Translations under genes and position numbers: made by a program
Source: G963422595 sp963422595
GTDB lineage: Bacteria; Pseudomonadota; Gammaproteobacteria; UBA4575
Assembly (NCBI GenBank): GCA_963422595.1
Contig: OY730298.1
Location: 434,001-498,000 of the forward strand
Direction of reading: 5' to 3'
DNA length: 64,000 bases
Notes under the pieces: model-generated
What the model was told of the DNA's origin: nothing
Database searches by the model: none
Seen by the model: the letters and a program-made list of their open reading frames with translations, nothing else
Shown: positions 55,607-63,989 of the stretch, piece by piece
How positions within the stretch are numbered: the first letter of the stretch is position 1
How the letters are laid out: every line of letters starts with the position of its first letter

Positions 55607-56164
55607 ATGATGCCACTGCTTAATGTGCTGGATTTTCTAATTCAGGTTTTATGTACCTTATACATATATACCGTCATCATACGGATACTGCTGGGGCTTA
55701 CGCGCGCGGACTTTTATAATCCTTTTTCACAATTTATCTTAACAGTCACTAATCCTGTGCTTCGACTACCAAGGCAATGGATACCCGGCATCGGTCGTTT
55801 GGATACCGCTGGCGTAGTATTCATCGTCATGCTTAAATTCGTGGAATTGTCTGTCAGGGGATGGCTTGCAGGCATGGAAATGGCAGCAGGTTCATTATTC
55901 ATTGCGGTTATCCTGGGGCTGCTGGACTCGGTAGTAAAACTGTTTATTGTTGCGATTATTATCCTGGTGCTGACCAGCTGGATCGCTACATACTCTCACA
56001 CGTTACATAATCCACTCACATCGGTACTGCGCTCCATAACCGAACCTATACTGAACCCCGCAAGAAAAATCATCCCCTCCACTGGAATGTTCGACCTTTC
56101 ACCATTGGTGGCTTTGATAGCCTTATACTGTGCGCACATTTTTTTACACTCAATCTACGCTTGA
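55607..56164 (+). CDS. yggT: YggT family integral membrane protein
   Basis: 185 aa and two tandem YggT domains, each of two helices (for example FLIQVLCTLYIYTVIIRILL and VKLFIVAIIILVLTSWIA). NPFSQFILTVTNPVLRLPRQ and NPLTSVLRSITEPILNPAR mark the two halves. Linked in other bacteria to membrane or division functions, but its role is not settled. It sits between proC and metX. Confidence 0.92.
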   Translation: MMPLLNVLDFLIQVLCTLYIYTVIIRILLGLTRADFYNPFSQFILTVTNPVLRLPRQWIPGIGRLDTAGVVFIVMLKFVELSVRGWLAGMEMAAGSLFIAVILGLLDSVVKLFIVAIIILVLTSWIATYSHTLHNPLTSVLRSITEPILNPARKIIPSTGMFDLSPLVALIALYCAHIFLHSIYA

Positions 56165-56243
56165 GTCAGGTTGAATTACCCAATGATTACGCGCCACGCA
56201 CGCGCCTGTTGTGCCCCAAAACCACGTAACCGACACGATTAAC

Positions 56244-57380
56244 ATGCCTGCATCTATTCCTGCAGATAGCGTCGGTATCGTTGAGACACAATATAAAACT
56301 ATCAGGAAACCTCTGTTGCTTGATTGTGGACGACCACTGCCCGAATTTACTTTAGCTTACGAAACCTATGGCGAGCTGAACCGGGACCGGAGTAACGCCT
56401 TATTAATATGTCACGCCCTTTCCGGTGATCAGCATGTAGCAGGCTATCATAGCGTGCAGGACCGCAAGCCTGGTTGGTGGGACAACTGCATTGGCCCCGG
56501 TAAATCATTTGATACCGACAGGTTTTTTATCGTATGCCCCAACAATCTGGGCGGCTGTAAAGGCAGCAGCGGCCCGGTTAGTTTAAATCCCGATACCGGC
56601 AAACCCTATGGGCCCGACTTTCCACTCGTCACGGTACATGACTGGGTAATGAGTCAAAGCTATCTGGCCGATGAATTGGGCATTCAACAATGGGCAGCAG
56701 TCATCGGTGGTAGCTTAGGCGGAATGCAGGTTATGCAATGGGCAGTTGACTTTCCCGATCGGTTGCGTCATGCGGTGGTAATCGCCGCGGCGCCCAGGCT
56801 CACCGCACAAAATATCGCTTTTAATGAAGTCGCGCGGCAAGCCATATTCTCTGACCCTGACTTTCATCAGGGACGCTATTATGAGCATGGCACGATACCG
56901 CGTCAGGGATTGATGCTGGCGCGCATGCTGGGGCATATTACCTATCTTTCCGACGATGCAATGCGGGAAAAGTTTGGGCGCGACCTGCGCGAAGGCAAAC
57001 TCAATTTTGGTTTTAACGTAGAGTTTCAGGTTGAAAGCTATTTGCGTTACCAGGGCAAATCATTTGTAGATCGATTCGATGCGAACACTTATCTCATAAT
57101 GACTAAGGTATTGGATTATTTTGACCCGGCCTTAAATTTTGATAACGATTTAGCTAAAGCATTTAACAAGACGAACGCTGATTTTTTGGTAGTGTCCTTT
57201 ACAGGTGATTGGAGATTTTCGCCTTCACGTTCACGAGAAATCGTGCGCGCGCTGGTAGCCGCCAAAAAAGCCGTGAGTTACGTGGAAATAGAGGCCGAAC
57301 TTGGACATGATGCGTTTCTGACGGCCATCCCCGAATATCATGAAATTCTCAATGGTTACATGGATACCGTTCAATTATGA
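56244..57380 (+). CDS. metX: Homoserine O-acyltransferase MetX (probably succinyl)
   Basis: Alpha/beta hydrolase that acylates homoserine for methionine synthesis. 378 aa from ATG 56244 (MPASIPADSVGIV, as in P. aeruginosa). A GTG at 56211 would add 11 residues. The nucleophile serine is in VIGGSLGGMQVMQW, the aspartate in FTGDWRFSPSRSREIV and the histidine in LGHDAFLTAIP. Pseudomonas-type MetX proteins use succinyl-CoA, but specificity cannot be read reliably here. It overlaps metW by 4 bases. Confidence 0.95.
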   Translation: MPASIPADSVGIVETQYKTIRKPLLLDCGRPLPEFTLAYETYGELNRDRSNALLICHALSGDQHVAGYHSVQDRKPGWWDNCIGPGKSFDTDRFFIVCPNNLGGCKGSSGPVSLNPDTGKPYGPDFPLVTVHDWVMSQSYLADELGIQQWAAVIGGSLGGMQVMQWAVDFPDRLRHAVVIAAAPRLTAQNIAFNEVARQAIFSDPDFHQGRYYEHGTIPRQGLMLARMLGHITYLSDDAMREKFGRDLREGKLNFGFNVEFQVESYLRYQGKSFVDRFDANTYLIMTKVLDYFDPALNFDNDLAKAFNKTNADFLVVSFTGDWRFSPSRSREIVRALVAAKKAVSYVEIEAELGHDAFLTAIPEYHEILNGYMDTVQL

Positions 57381-57991
57381 ATAAAGAACTGCGTCCTGAC
57401 CTGGAAATCATTTGCGAGTGGATCAAGCCTGACACCCGTATATTGGATTTGGGTTGTGGCGACGGCACTTTGCTTACTCATTTAAGGAAAACCCGCAATG
57501 TAACCGGATATGGATTAGAGATAGATATGAGTAACGTGCTCCAGTGTGTGACCAGAAATGTACGGGTTATTCAAACCAATCTTGATGAGGGAATCACAGA
57601 ATTTTTCGATGAAAATTCATTCGACTACGTAGTAATGACGCAAACTCTACAGGCAATTCAGCATCCTGAAAAATTATTAGAGGAAATGATGCGTATAGGC
57701 AAAGAGGGCATTGTCACGTTCCCTAACATGGCGTTTTGGAAGAGCCGTTTACAATTAGGCCTGGGCGGGAAAATGCCAATTACCAGGACGTTGCCACATG
57801 CGTGGTATGACACGCCTAATATCCACCTTTGCTCTATCAATGATTTCGAGAACCTGTGTAAACAGCTAAGGATAAAAATTATTCAACGTACTGCGGTGGA
57901 CTACGCACATCGTCACCGTCTGGGGATTAACTTATTCCCAAATTTGCTCGGTGAAATTGCCCTGTATCGCTTTTCTAAAAATACCGCTTGA
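57377..57991 (+). CDS. metW: Methionine biosynthesis protein MetW
   Basis: Methyltransferase-fold protein, 204 aa, that accompanies MetX in proteobacteria. RILDLGCGDGTLLTHL is the SAM-like motif, with DYVVMTQTLQAIQHPEKLLEEM and GIVTFPNMAFWKSRLQL. The start ATGA overlaps the metX stop. Its activity is not well defined; the gene pair is the usual arrangement. Confidence 0.96.
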   Translation: MNKELRPDLEIICEWIKPDTRILDLGCGDGTLLTHLRKTRNVTGYGLEIDMSNVLQCVTRNVRVIQTNLDEGITEFFDENSFDYVVMTQTLQAIQHPEKLLEEMMRIGKEGIVTFPNMAFWKSRLQLGLGGKMPITRTLPHAWYDTPNIHLCSINDFENLCKQLRIKIIQRTAVDYAHRHRLGINLFPNLLGEIALYRFSKNTA

Positions 57992-58255
57992 TCCCGAAAA
58001 AAATCATATACGCATGAAATCAGCAAAACCGCTGAGAAACCTTGCTCTACAATCACCAAAAAATACAAAAATATTTTTACTGGTACGCAATATATCCGCC
58101 TGCGCGCAGTTGGTTAAAGATCAAAGTCGGTAAAACCTGCCAGAAAAGCTCGCAAAGATACCATCCCTTGCTACTGGGGAGATAACGGTGTTTCAGGCAA
58201 AACTCCCTCGTAAGGGTGTTAAGTCATTACCGCCAACGGGCTTAAACAACGTGGT

Positions 58256-58717
58256 TTAATCCTCGGGCTGATTCTCCAGGACTTTTAATTTGGTTTGGAT
58301 AAAAACACTGTGCGGCAAGTATAGCAAGTCGGCGATCTTCCTTATTTGATATTCCTCGTATTTGTCCAGTTTATTATCGGCATAGGCAACACTCCATAAA
58401 TCCTGTAGCAACGTCCTTTTTTCTTCAAAAGTGCATTCAGCATTAATAATTTTTACAAATGGATGAATCGAAATATGATGCTCACCTTCCGTAAGCGACA
58501 GGTTCATTAAGTTTTGCACTTCCTGTTCAGTAAAATTAAATTTTTGCCGTAGTGCCCTCGCAATAACTGCTAATTCTTCGGTTTGAACGTCAAAATCTGC
58601 GCGACTCACCTCCAATAGTAATGCGGCAGCCGCCAGGTGCATTACACGTTGATTATCAATCGCTTCCTGTTGCGGTGATATTTTCCCCTTAATAAATGCA
58701 GCAATAGATTCAAACAT
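58256..58717 (-). CDS. TerB-family protein
   Basis: 153 aa, predicted cytoplasmic and all-helical. The TerB domain spans most of the protein, with LLLEVSRADFDVQTEELAVI and DLWSVAYADNKLDKYEEYQIRKIADLL (split). It is named for tellurite resistance, but most stand-alone members have no known role. Two bases after hspQ on the same strand. Confidence 0.85.
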   Translation of the reverse strand: MFESIAAFIKGKISPQQEAIDNQRVMHLAAAALLLEVSRADFDVQTEELAVIARALRQKFNFTEQEVQNLMNLSLTEGEHHISIHPFVKIINAECTFEEKRTLLQDLWSVAYADNKLDKYEEYQIRKIADLLYLPHSVFIQTKLKVLENQPED

Positions 58718-58719
58718 AA

Positions 58720-59031
58720 CTAATTATGTGCCCGATAATTTTGATATACTCCGCCCTTGAAGCAGCTAAAGTACTCTTTAGTAAAAGGGTGAGTTATTGG
58801 TTCCGGGTTGGCCTCCAGATCCAAGTGTCTCTCGGCCACGTAAGTCGTCATCAGTTGTCCATCAACCAGGACGTGATACCAGGGCTTGTTTTTAGGAGGC
58901 CTCGATTTTGCAACGCGATCATACCACTCTTGCGTACCGCCGTAATTTGCATCCACGTCAAAAATAACTCCTCGATACTTAAATTTATTGTGCACGATTA
59001 TTTGCCCAATCGAAAATTCTGCTTTGCGCAT
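58720..59031 (-). CDS. hspQ: Heat shock protein HspQ
   Basis: 103 aa, YccV-like. AEFSIGQIIVHNKFKYRGVIFDVDANY (split) and NKPWYHVLVDG, followed by TYVAERHL, are the family signatures. In E. coli HspQ is a heat-induced Lon specificity factor and hemimethylated DNA binder. Its promoter region holds the 24-bp tandem duplication. It forms a unit with the terB-like gene. Confidence 0.92.
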   Translation of the reverse strand: MRKAEFSIGQIIVHNKFKYRGVIFDVDANYGGTQEWYDRVAKSRPPKNKPWYHVLVDGQLMTTYVAERHLDLEANPEPITHPFTKEYFSCFKGGVYQNYRAHN

Positions 59032-59063
59032 ATTTTTTAACCTTCGTATACGGAATAATTGAC

Positions 59064-59111
59064 TCGGATTATATAAGTTTCTAAATATCGGATTATATAA
59101 GTTTCTAAATA
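59064..59111. repeat. Perfect 24-bp tandem duplication in the hspQ upstream region
   Basis: Two identical 24-bp copies, 59064-59087 and 59088-59111. On the minus strand each carries the -10 hexamer TATAAT (plus positions 59068-59073 and 59092-59097). The nearer copy would give a transcript start about 30 bases before the hspQ ATG. No good -35 is seen, so it is only a candidate promoter. Confidence 0.9.
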
Positions 59112-59244
59112 ATAGCTAAAATTACCACGCTTGCCTGCGAAGACTGATGGTATATACAACGGAACTTGCTACGCTATAACTATAGATATACATTAAACTT
59201 CCAGGCTGGCAAAGACACTCACTTAAAAAACACCTGGTTTTTAA

Positions 59245-59529
59245 ATGATCACTGGAAGCAAAGAACAACGTATATTGATAGTTATGCGTAAGCTACTTGC
59301 GCAAATAGTCAAAGATACAACGCCAGGGCCCGGCATGCGTCACCCTTTAGGTGAGCAAACTATTAAAGATATTCGTGATTGTTTTGGTCTGATAGCAGCT
59401 CGTGAACGTGAACTTGCTGATGATGCAGGAATTGAAAATAAAGACCGTCCGCATTTTGTCGATGAACCGAAGAAGTCTACAATTATCAGATTCAAGCCCC
59501 TGGACAAAAAGCCCCCAAAAGATAAATAA
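59245..59529 (+). CDS. Small conserved-looking protein of unknown function
   Basis: 94 aa, not recognised. It is hydrophilic and mostly helical: RILIVMRKLLAQIVKDTTP, then GMRHPLGEQTIKDIRDCFGLI and ARERELADDAGIE, with a Lys-rich end. No signal peptide or membrane segment. The segment PGPGMRHPLGEQTI looks like a conserved core. It is a real gene by codon use and has a good ATG. It follows the hspQ promoter region and precedes the cysteine-cluster protein. Confidence 0.7.
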   Translation: MITGSKEQRILIVMRKLLAQIVKDTTPGPGMRHPLGEQTIKDIRDCFGLIAARERELADDAGIENKDRPHFVDEPKKSTIIRFKPLDKKPPKDK

Positions 59530-59686
59530 ACCAGGCGAATACAGCCGAATTTGTGTTATTACTGCGCGGGACAGAGGTATACCGTGTTAAACAAAAACCT
59601 GCCAAACACTAACATGGTCTTAATTTATTCTATTGACGCAAAAGCACGTTCACCACGTACTCGCCTGTAATTTTATTATATTCTAG

Positions 59687-60103
59687 ATGGAACGATTAGC
59701 GGATATCAGAGTAAAACTTGAGCCTGGTATTGAAATTACCGCCGAGAATAAATGCGGTTATTGCACTAATTCATATTGCTGCACGTACGTCACCGAAGAG
59801 CTTGCCACACCCAGAAGCAAAAAAGATTATGAGCATATGCTTTGGCAGGTATCACATGAGGGTGTCGAGGTTTATAAAGATAATGAAGGCTGGTGGATGA
59901 TGGTGTCCGCTCGTTGCACGCACCTTCAGGATGACGGCAGTTGCGGGATATATGATGTACGCCCTCAAATATGTCGTGATCACTCTAATGATTATTGTGA
60001 ATTCGACTCGCCAGCAGAAGATGATTATGATTTATATTTCCCCAATTATAAAACACTGTTGAAATACTGCAAAAAACGTTTCAAACGCTGGGAGCGTGGC
60101 TAA
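59687..60103 (+). CDS. YkgJ-family cysteine cluster protein
   Basis: 138 aa, with eight or so conserved cysteines: CGYCTNSYCCTYV at the N-terminus, RCTHLQDDGSCGIYDVRPQICRDHSNDYC in the middle (split). This is the zinc/iron-chelating, putative Fe-S family. The function is unknown. It converges on the HAD gene with only 3 bases between stops. Confidence 0.88.
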   Translation: MERLADIRVKLEPGIEITAENKCGYCTNSYCCTYVTEELATPRSKKDYEHMLWQVSHEGVEVYKDNEGWWMMVSARCTHLQDDGSCGIYDVRPQICRDHSNDYCEFDSPAEDDYDLYFPNYKTLLKYCKKRFKRWERG

Positions 60104-60106
60104 CGA

Positions 60107-60775
60107 TCAGCTGATCGGCGGCATAATTTGCGAGAAATCTGAAATTGCACGATAGTGCAACGTCTCTTTAGCAGGCCTTGAACTGTCTGGTTGCTTAATT
60201 GTTATTAAATGTCGTATGCCATATGCCTCAGCAGTAGCAAGTACGGCAAGATTGTCATCAATACATAAAGTGCTCGCAGGATCATGAGGTTCCACCTGCA
60301 TCAGCTTATTCCAGAAAAGTAATTCTTCTTTAGGGCATCCAAAATCATGTGAAGAAACGATTTTATCGAAGTAACTGGCGAGTTGAAAATGGCCGACCTT
60401 TAAATCGATACTGGCACGGTGGGCGTTTGTAGTTAGCACAATACGTTTATCAGTATTTCTAAGGTACCCCAGAAACTGTCTGACTTTTGGGAAAATTTGA
60501 ATGCGATGGGAAATCTCCTGTTTTAAGGAAACAATATCAAGCCCAAGCTCCTTAGACCAAAAATCCGTGCAGTACCAATCTAGCGTACCTGCTTTACTCT
60601 TATAACGAGCCTGCAACAGTCGTTTGGCATGCCCCGGGTTGATCGAATGTTTTTCACCATATCGTAATGGCACGTGCTCGTGCCAAAAGTAATTATCAAA
60701 ATGTAAGTCCAGTAACGTGCCATCCATGTCTAAAAAGACCGTCGTCACTTTTCTCCAGTCCACCTGTATTTGCAT
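60107..60775 (-). CDS. yrfG: HAD hydrolase, YrfG-like purine nucleotidase
   Basis: 222 aa HAD superfamily phosphatase. Motif I is VFLDMDGTLLDLHFDNYFW, motif II VLTTNAH, and motifs III/IV follow in GCPKEELLFW and TLCIDDNLAVLATA. The pattern TLDWYCTDFWSKELGLD matches E. coli YrfG, described as a GMP/IMP nucleotidase. Substrate is by homology only. Divergent from cysQ. Confidence 0.88.
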   Translation of the reverse strand: MQIQVDWRKVTTVFLDMDGTLLDLHFDNYFWHEHVPLRYGEKHSINPGHAKRLLQARYKSKAGTLDWYCTDFWSKELGLDIVSLKQEISHRIQIFPKVRQFLGYLRNTDKRIVLTTNAHRASIDLKVGHFQLASYFDKIVSSHDFGCPKEELLFWNKLMQVEPHDPASTLCIDDNLAVLATAEAYGIRHLITIKQPDSSRPAKETLHYRAISDFSQIMPPIS

Positions 60776-60804
60776 ATACCTGTTTATACTAGATAATTAA
60801 AGGC

Positions 60805-61623
60805 ATGAAAATAAATAATATACGGCTTGAAGCGTTGGTCAGCCCGGTTTGTGAGATAGCGAAACAGGCTGGCGTGGAGATCATGAAAATCTACCAGGAT
60901 GAATTTAAAATCGAAGAAAAAAGTGACCATTCTCCACTTACTACAGCAGATCTGGTTTCCCATCGCACTATTAGTGAGAGCTTGCAGGCGTTGGCCCCTG
61001 ACATACCAATTCTGTCAGAAGAAGCCAGCGCAATATCGTTCAGTGAAAGGTCTGCATGGACAAGTTATTGGCTTGTTGATCCATTAGATGGTACGCGGGA
61101 ATTTATCAAAAGAAATGATGAGTTTTCCGTAAATATCGCCTTGATAAAGAATCAAATCGTTTGTCTGGGGGTAGTATACGTTCCCGCGCAGGATGTCTGT
61201 TACTTCGCGTCAAAAGGCAATGGCGCCTTTAAGCGAGAACAGGGTCAGTCCGCAGTTCAAATCAATACCCGTTATTCCGCACCCGATGATACCCCAACGA
61301 TATGTGGCAGTCGTTCTCATGCCGGTAAATCAATGCGAGCTTTGCTGGAACAGATTGGTGAATACAAATTGATTAGCATAGGTAGTTCCATAAAGATATG
61401 CTTAATCGCGGAAGGTATTGCGGATATTTATCCGCGCTTTGGCCCTACGTCTGAGTGGGATACCGCCGCCGCACAAAGTGTCGTGGAAGAAGCTGGTGGT
61501 TCGTTAGTAGACACGGAATTACAACCGTTGCACTATAACACCAAAGATTCTCTGTTAAATCCGTCTTTTATCGCAGTTGGGGATATGAGTAATCGCTGGC
61601 GCGACTTTCTCTCGCATCAATAG
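60805..61623 (+). CDS. cysQ: 3'(2'),5'-bisphosphate nucleotidase CysQ
   Basis: Hydrolyses PAP, a by-product of sulfate assimilation. 272 aa, inositol-monophosphatase fold. The metal-binding WLVDPLDGTREFIKRNDEFSVNIAL (split) and SEWDTAAAQSVVEEAGG are clear, plus the early glutamates in PILSEEAS. It connects to sulfur metabolism with metX, metK and gshB in the window. Confidence 0.95.
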   Translation: MKINNIRLEALVSPVCEIAKQAGVEIMKIYQDEFKIEEKSDHSPLTTADLVSHRTISESLQALAPDIPILSEEASAISFSERSAWTSYWLVDPLDGTREFIKRNDEFSVNIALIKNQIVCLGVVYVPAQDVCYFASKGNGAFKREQGQSAVQINTRYSAPDDTPTICGSRSHAGKSMRALLEQIGEYKLISIGSSIKICLIAEGIADIYPRFGPTSEWDTAAAQSVVEEAGGSLVDTELQPLHYNTKDSLLNPSFIAVGDMSNRWRDFLSHQ

Positions 61624-61685
61624 AAAAATCACTTTAACTGTATGCTGACCGCGTATTTATAAAGACATACACGTTCAATTAACGT

Positions 61686-62714
61686 TCAGGGCGTCCATCC
61701 CTGCAAAACAAATTTGCCTGTCGTATGCCTGCTTTCTATTTCAGCATGTACGCTCTTTAAGTTGTCAGCGTTTATAGGACTAAGCACTTTACTGACGGTG
61801 GTCTTCACTTTGCCCATGTCAACTAATTCGGCCACACGATTAAGCAAACGATGTTGTTCAGTCATATCTTCAGTTTCATATATCGAGCGCGTAAACATAA
61901 ACTCCCAAACAAACGTAGCACTTTTGCTTTTTAAGGCGCCAAGATCCACGCCCGCAGCAGTTTCAACAATAGAACAAATTTTACCTTGGGGGGCGATTAT
62001 GGTAGCCATGGATTGCCAATGCTCGTAAGTATCATTGCAGCACAAAATAAAATCGTATCCATCAATACCAAGCTCGTTAACTTGCTCAGGAATATCTGCA
62101 TAATGGTTAATGACATGGTTTGCGCCTTGTTGCAGGCACCACTTATGAGACTCAGGGCGGGAAGCTGTAGACGTTACCAAAAGCTGCCCGAGTTGCCTGG
62201 CAAGCTGCGTGGCGATTGAACCAACACCGCCGGCACCACCAATAATAAGCAAGTGTTTATCTTTATCTCCACCATTTTTGTCTATACCCAAACGGTCAAA
62301 TAAAGCCTCCCAGGCCGTAATACTGGTAAGCGGCAACGCCGCCGCCTGGGCAAAATCCAGACTTGCAGGCTTGGCACCTGTAATACGCTCATCAACCACG
62401 TGAAATTCACTATTACAACCGGGTTGGACAAAGCTACCGGCGTAAAAAACCTCGTCACCTGGTTGAAACAGACTCACTTTTGAGCCTATGGCGTCCACTA
62501 CACCGGCGGCATCCCATCCCAGTATGCGCGGACTTTCTTCCACTTTATCCTGCGGTGCGCGCATTTTCGTGTCAACCGGATTAACTGCTATTGCATGTAC
62601 GTTGACAAGTAACTCGCTGGCCTGTGGGGTTGGCTTGTCGATCTCCAGGTCGAGCAGAGAATCGGCTTGATCAATGGGAAGATATTTGTATAGACCGACC
62701 GCTTTCAACGTCAT
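61686..62714 (-). CDS. Zinc-independent MDR oxidoreductase, quinone-reductase-like
   Basis: 342 aa of the medium-chain dehydrogenase family. It has the N-terminal GroES-like domain with AVNPVDTKMRAPQ and GWDAAGVVDAIGS. The Rossmann motif is LLIIGGAGGVGSIATQLARQLGQ. The zinc-ligand Cys/His set of classical alcohol dehydrogenases is not seen, so I expect NADPH-dependent reduction of quinones, enones or similar. Function beyond that is not predicted. Confidence 0.9.
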   Translation of the reverse strand: MTLKAVGLYKYLPIDQADSLLDLEIDKPTPQASELLVNVHAIAVNPVDTKMRAPQDKVEESPRILGWDAAGVVDAIGSKVSLFQPGDEVFYAGSFVQPGCNSEFHVVDERITGAKPASLDFAQAAALPLTSITAWEALFDRLGIDKNGGDKDKHLLIIGGAGGVGSIATQLARQLGQLLVTSTASRPESHKWCLQQGANHVINHYADIPEQVNELGIDGYDFILCCNDTYEHWQSMATIIAPQGKICSIVETAAGVDLGALKSKSATFVWEFMFTRSIYETEDMTEQHRLLNRVAELVDMGKVKTTVSKVLSPINADNLKSVHAEIESRHTTGKFVLQGWTP

Positions 62715-62967
62715 TCTCCATTTTTTTATTACGTTTTAGCATACATTATTTATCGGGTGTAAGCGTATGTATACCACAGCATTACCGCAATAATTATGAA
62801 TAACCAAGGTTAAAAGTCAGGCACAGTAGCTCAAATAGCATGTCGTGAATGTAGCTCATTCTTAAAAATCTTTTACAGATCGCTGGAAATGAAACGGACT
62901 GCTTCGTCAGGCTTGCAAAGGACAGTTGCCTTATTTAATATGCTATATTTCTCACTAAGAGCTCTCT

Positions 62968-62973
62968 TATACT
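62968..62973 (+). promoter_or_regulatory. Possible -10 box of cyoE
   Basis: TATACT immediately upstream of the 31-bp palindrome. The 17-base-distant -35 is poor (ATATTT). If used, transcription would start inside the palindrome. Confidence 0.35.
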
Positions 62974-62974
62974 A

Positions 62975-63005
62975 TGTTTTATGTAAGACAGGCTTACATA
63001 AAACA
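62975..63005. promoter_or_regulatory. Perfect 13-bp inverted repeat, possible operator upstream of cyoE
   Basis: TGTTTTATGTAAG, 5-base spacer ACAGG, then the exact reverse complement CTTACATAAAACA. No T-run follows, so it is not an intrinsic terminator. Its position over a likely transcription start favours a repressor or activator site, or an RNA hairpin in the leader. Confidence 0.7.
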
Positions 63006-63089
63006 GGGCGACTCTATACTTAAATTGAATAAGACGGCTTTTGCCAAGAGCCATTACAATACTGATTTTATATTAAGGAACACCGAATC

Positions 63090-63989
63090 TTGAACGCAAC
63101 GATAATAACAGTTCGGAGCCAGGCGGGCGATTTTCTCGAATTATGTAAACCGCGTATCGCCATATTGGCATTGGTTACAACGTTTACCGGTATGTGGTTG
63201 GCAAGCAACGGCACGGTGGCGATAGATTTGGCCATATTAACTTTATTAGGCACCGGGCTTGCCGCTGCCGCAAGTGGCGCGTTTAACAACTATGTGGACA
63301 GAGAGGTGGATAAACAAATGCCGCGTACCCGCACGCGCGCGCTACCGTCTTCCCGGCTACATCCACAACAAGCTCTATGGTTAGGAGTAATGCTGAGCTT
63401 GTGGTCGTTTGCAATACTTTTTTATCTGGTTAACCCATTAACTGCCTATCTGGCTGCTGGTACAACGTTTTTCTATGTAGTGGTTTACACCAAATGGCTA
63501 AAACGCTCATCGCCTTTATGCACCGAAATTGGCGGAGTAGCTGGTGCGCTACCGCCCGTAATTGGCTGGGCCGCCGTAACCAACGACATCGGTTGGCCAG
63601 CATTGGTGGTATTTCTTATTATGTTTATCTGGCAACCGCCGCATTTCTGGGCATTGGCACTGCTGCGTGTTGATGAATACAAACAAGCGAAATTACCAAT
63701 GCTTCCTGTTGTAAGTGGTAAACGCGCGACCAAGATTCGTATGTTGGCGTATACTGTCGCACTGCTTCCAGCCAGTGCTACAATGTACTGGCTGCAACTT
63801 GCGGGCCCAGCTTACCTGATACTGGCATTAGTTTTGGGTGGAGCTTACTTGATTTTAACGATCGACTTTGTGCGCAAGCCCATTACTCACCAAGGCACAA
63901 AAAAATTATTCGGATTTTCGATTTTATATCTGCTGGGTGTATTTACCTTGATTTTTTTGGATTGCCTGTGCAGTGGTAAAGTGGTGTGA
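63090..63989 (+). CDS. cyoE: Protoheme IX farnesyltransferase (heme O synthase)
   Basis: Membrane prenyltransferase that converts heme b to heme o for heme-copper oxidases. 299 aa, about nine helices. The Asp-rich motif is NNYVDREVDKQMPRTRTRALP (one residue split), and the second conserved region is EIGGVAGALPPVIGW. FIWQPPHFWALALLRVDEYK is diagnostic for the CyoE/CtaB branch rather than UbiA. The start is TTG 63090 behind AAGGAA. A heme-copper oxidase operon may lie beyond the window. Confidence 0.96.
   Translation: MNATIITVRSQAGDFLELCKPRIAILALVTTFTGMWLASNGTVAIDLAILTLLGTGLAAAASGAFNNYVDREVDKQMPRTRTRALPSSRLHPQQALWLGVMLSLWSFAILFYLVNPLTAYLAAGTTFFYVVVYTKWLKRSSPLCTEIGGVAGALPPVIGWAAVTNDIGWPALVVFLIMFIWQPPHFWALALLRVDEYKQAKLPMLPVVSGKRATKIRMLAYTVALLPASATMYWLQLAGPAYLILALVLGGAYLILTIDFVRKPITHQGTKKLFGFSILYLLGVFTLIFLDCLCSGKVV

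Larger units (their letters stand above)
62715..63089. other. Gap before cyoE (375 bp)
   Basis: No gene seen. AT-rich, with a strong palindrome at 62975-63005 and a -10-like TATACT next to it. AAGGAA (63075-63080) is the Shine-Dalgarno of cyoE. It is the divergent control region of the MDR gene and cyoE. Confidence 0.6.

Noticed and set aside
63090..63989. UbiA (4-hydroxybenzoate polyprenyltransferase)
   Set aside because: The motifs FIWQPPHFWALAL and YVDREVDKQMPRTRTR are diagnostic of heme O synthase, although a UbiA would have fitted the chorismatase story.
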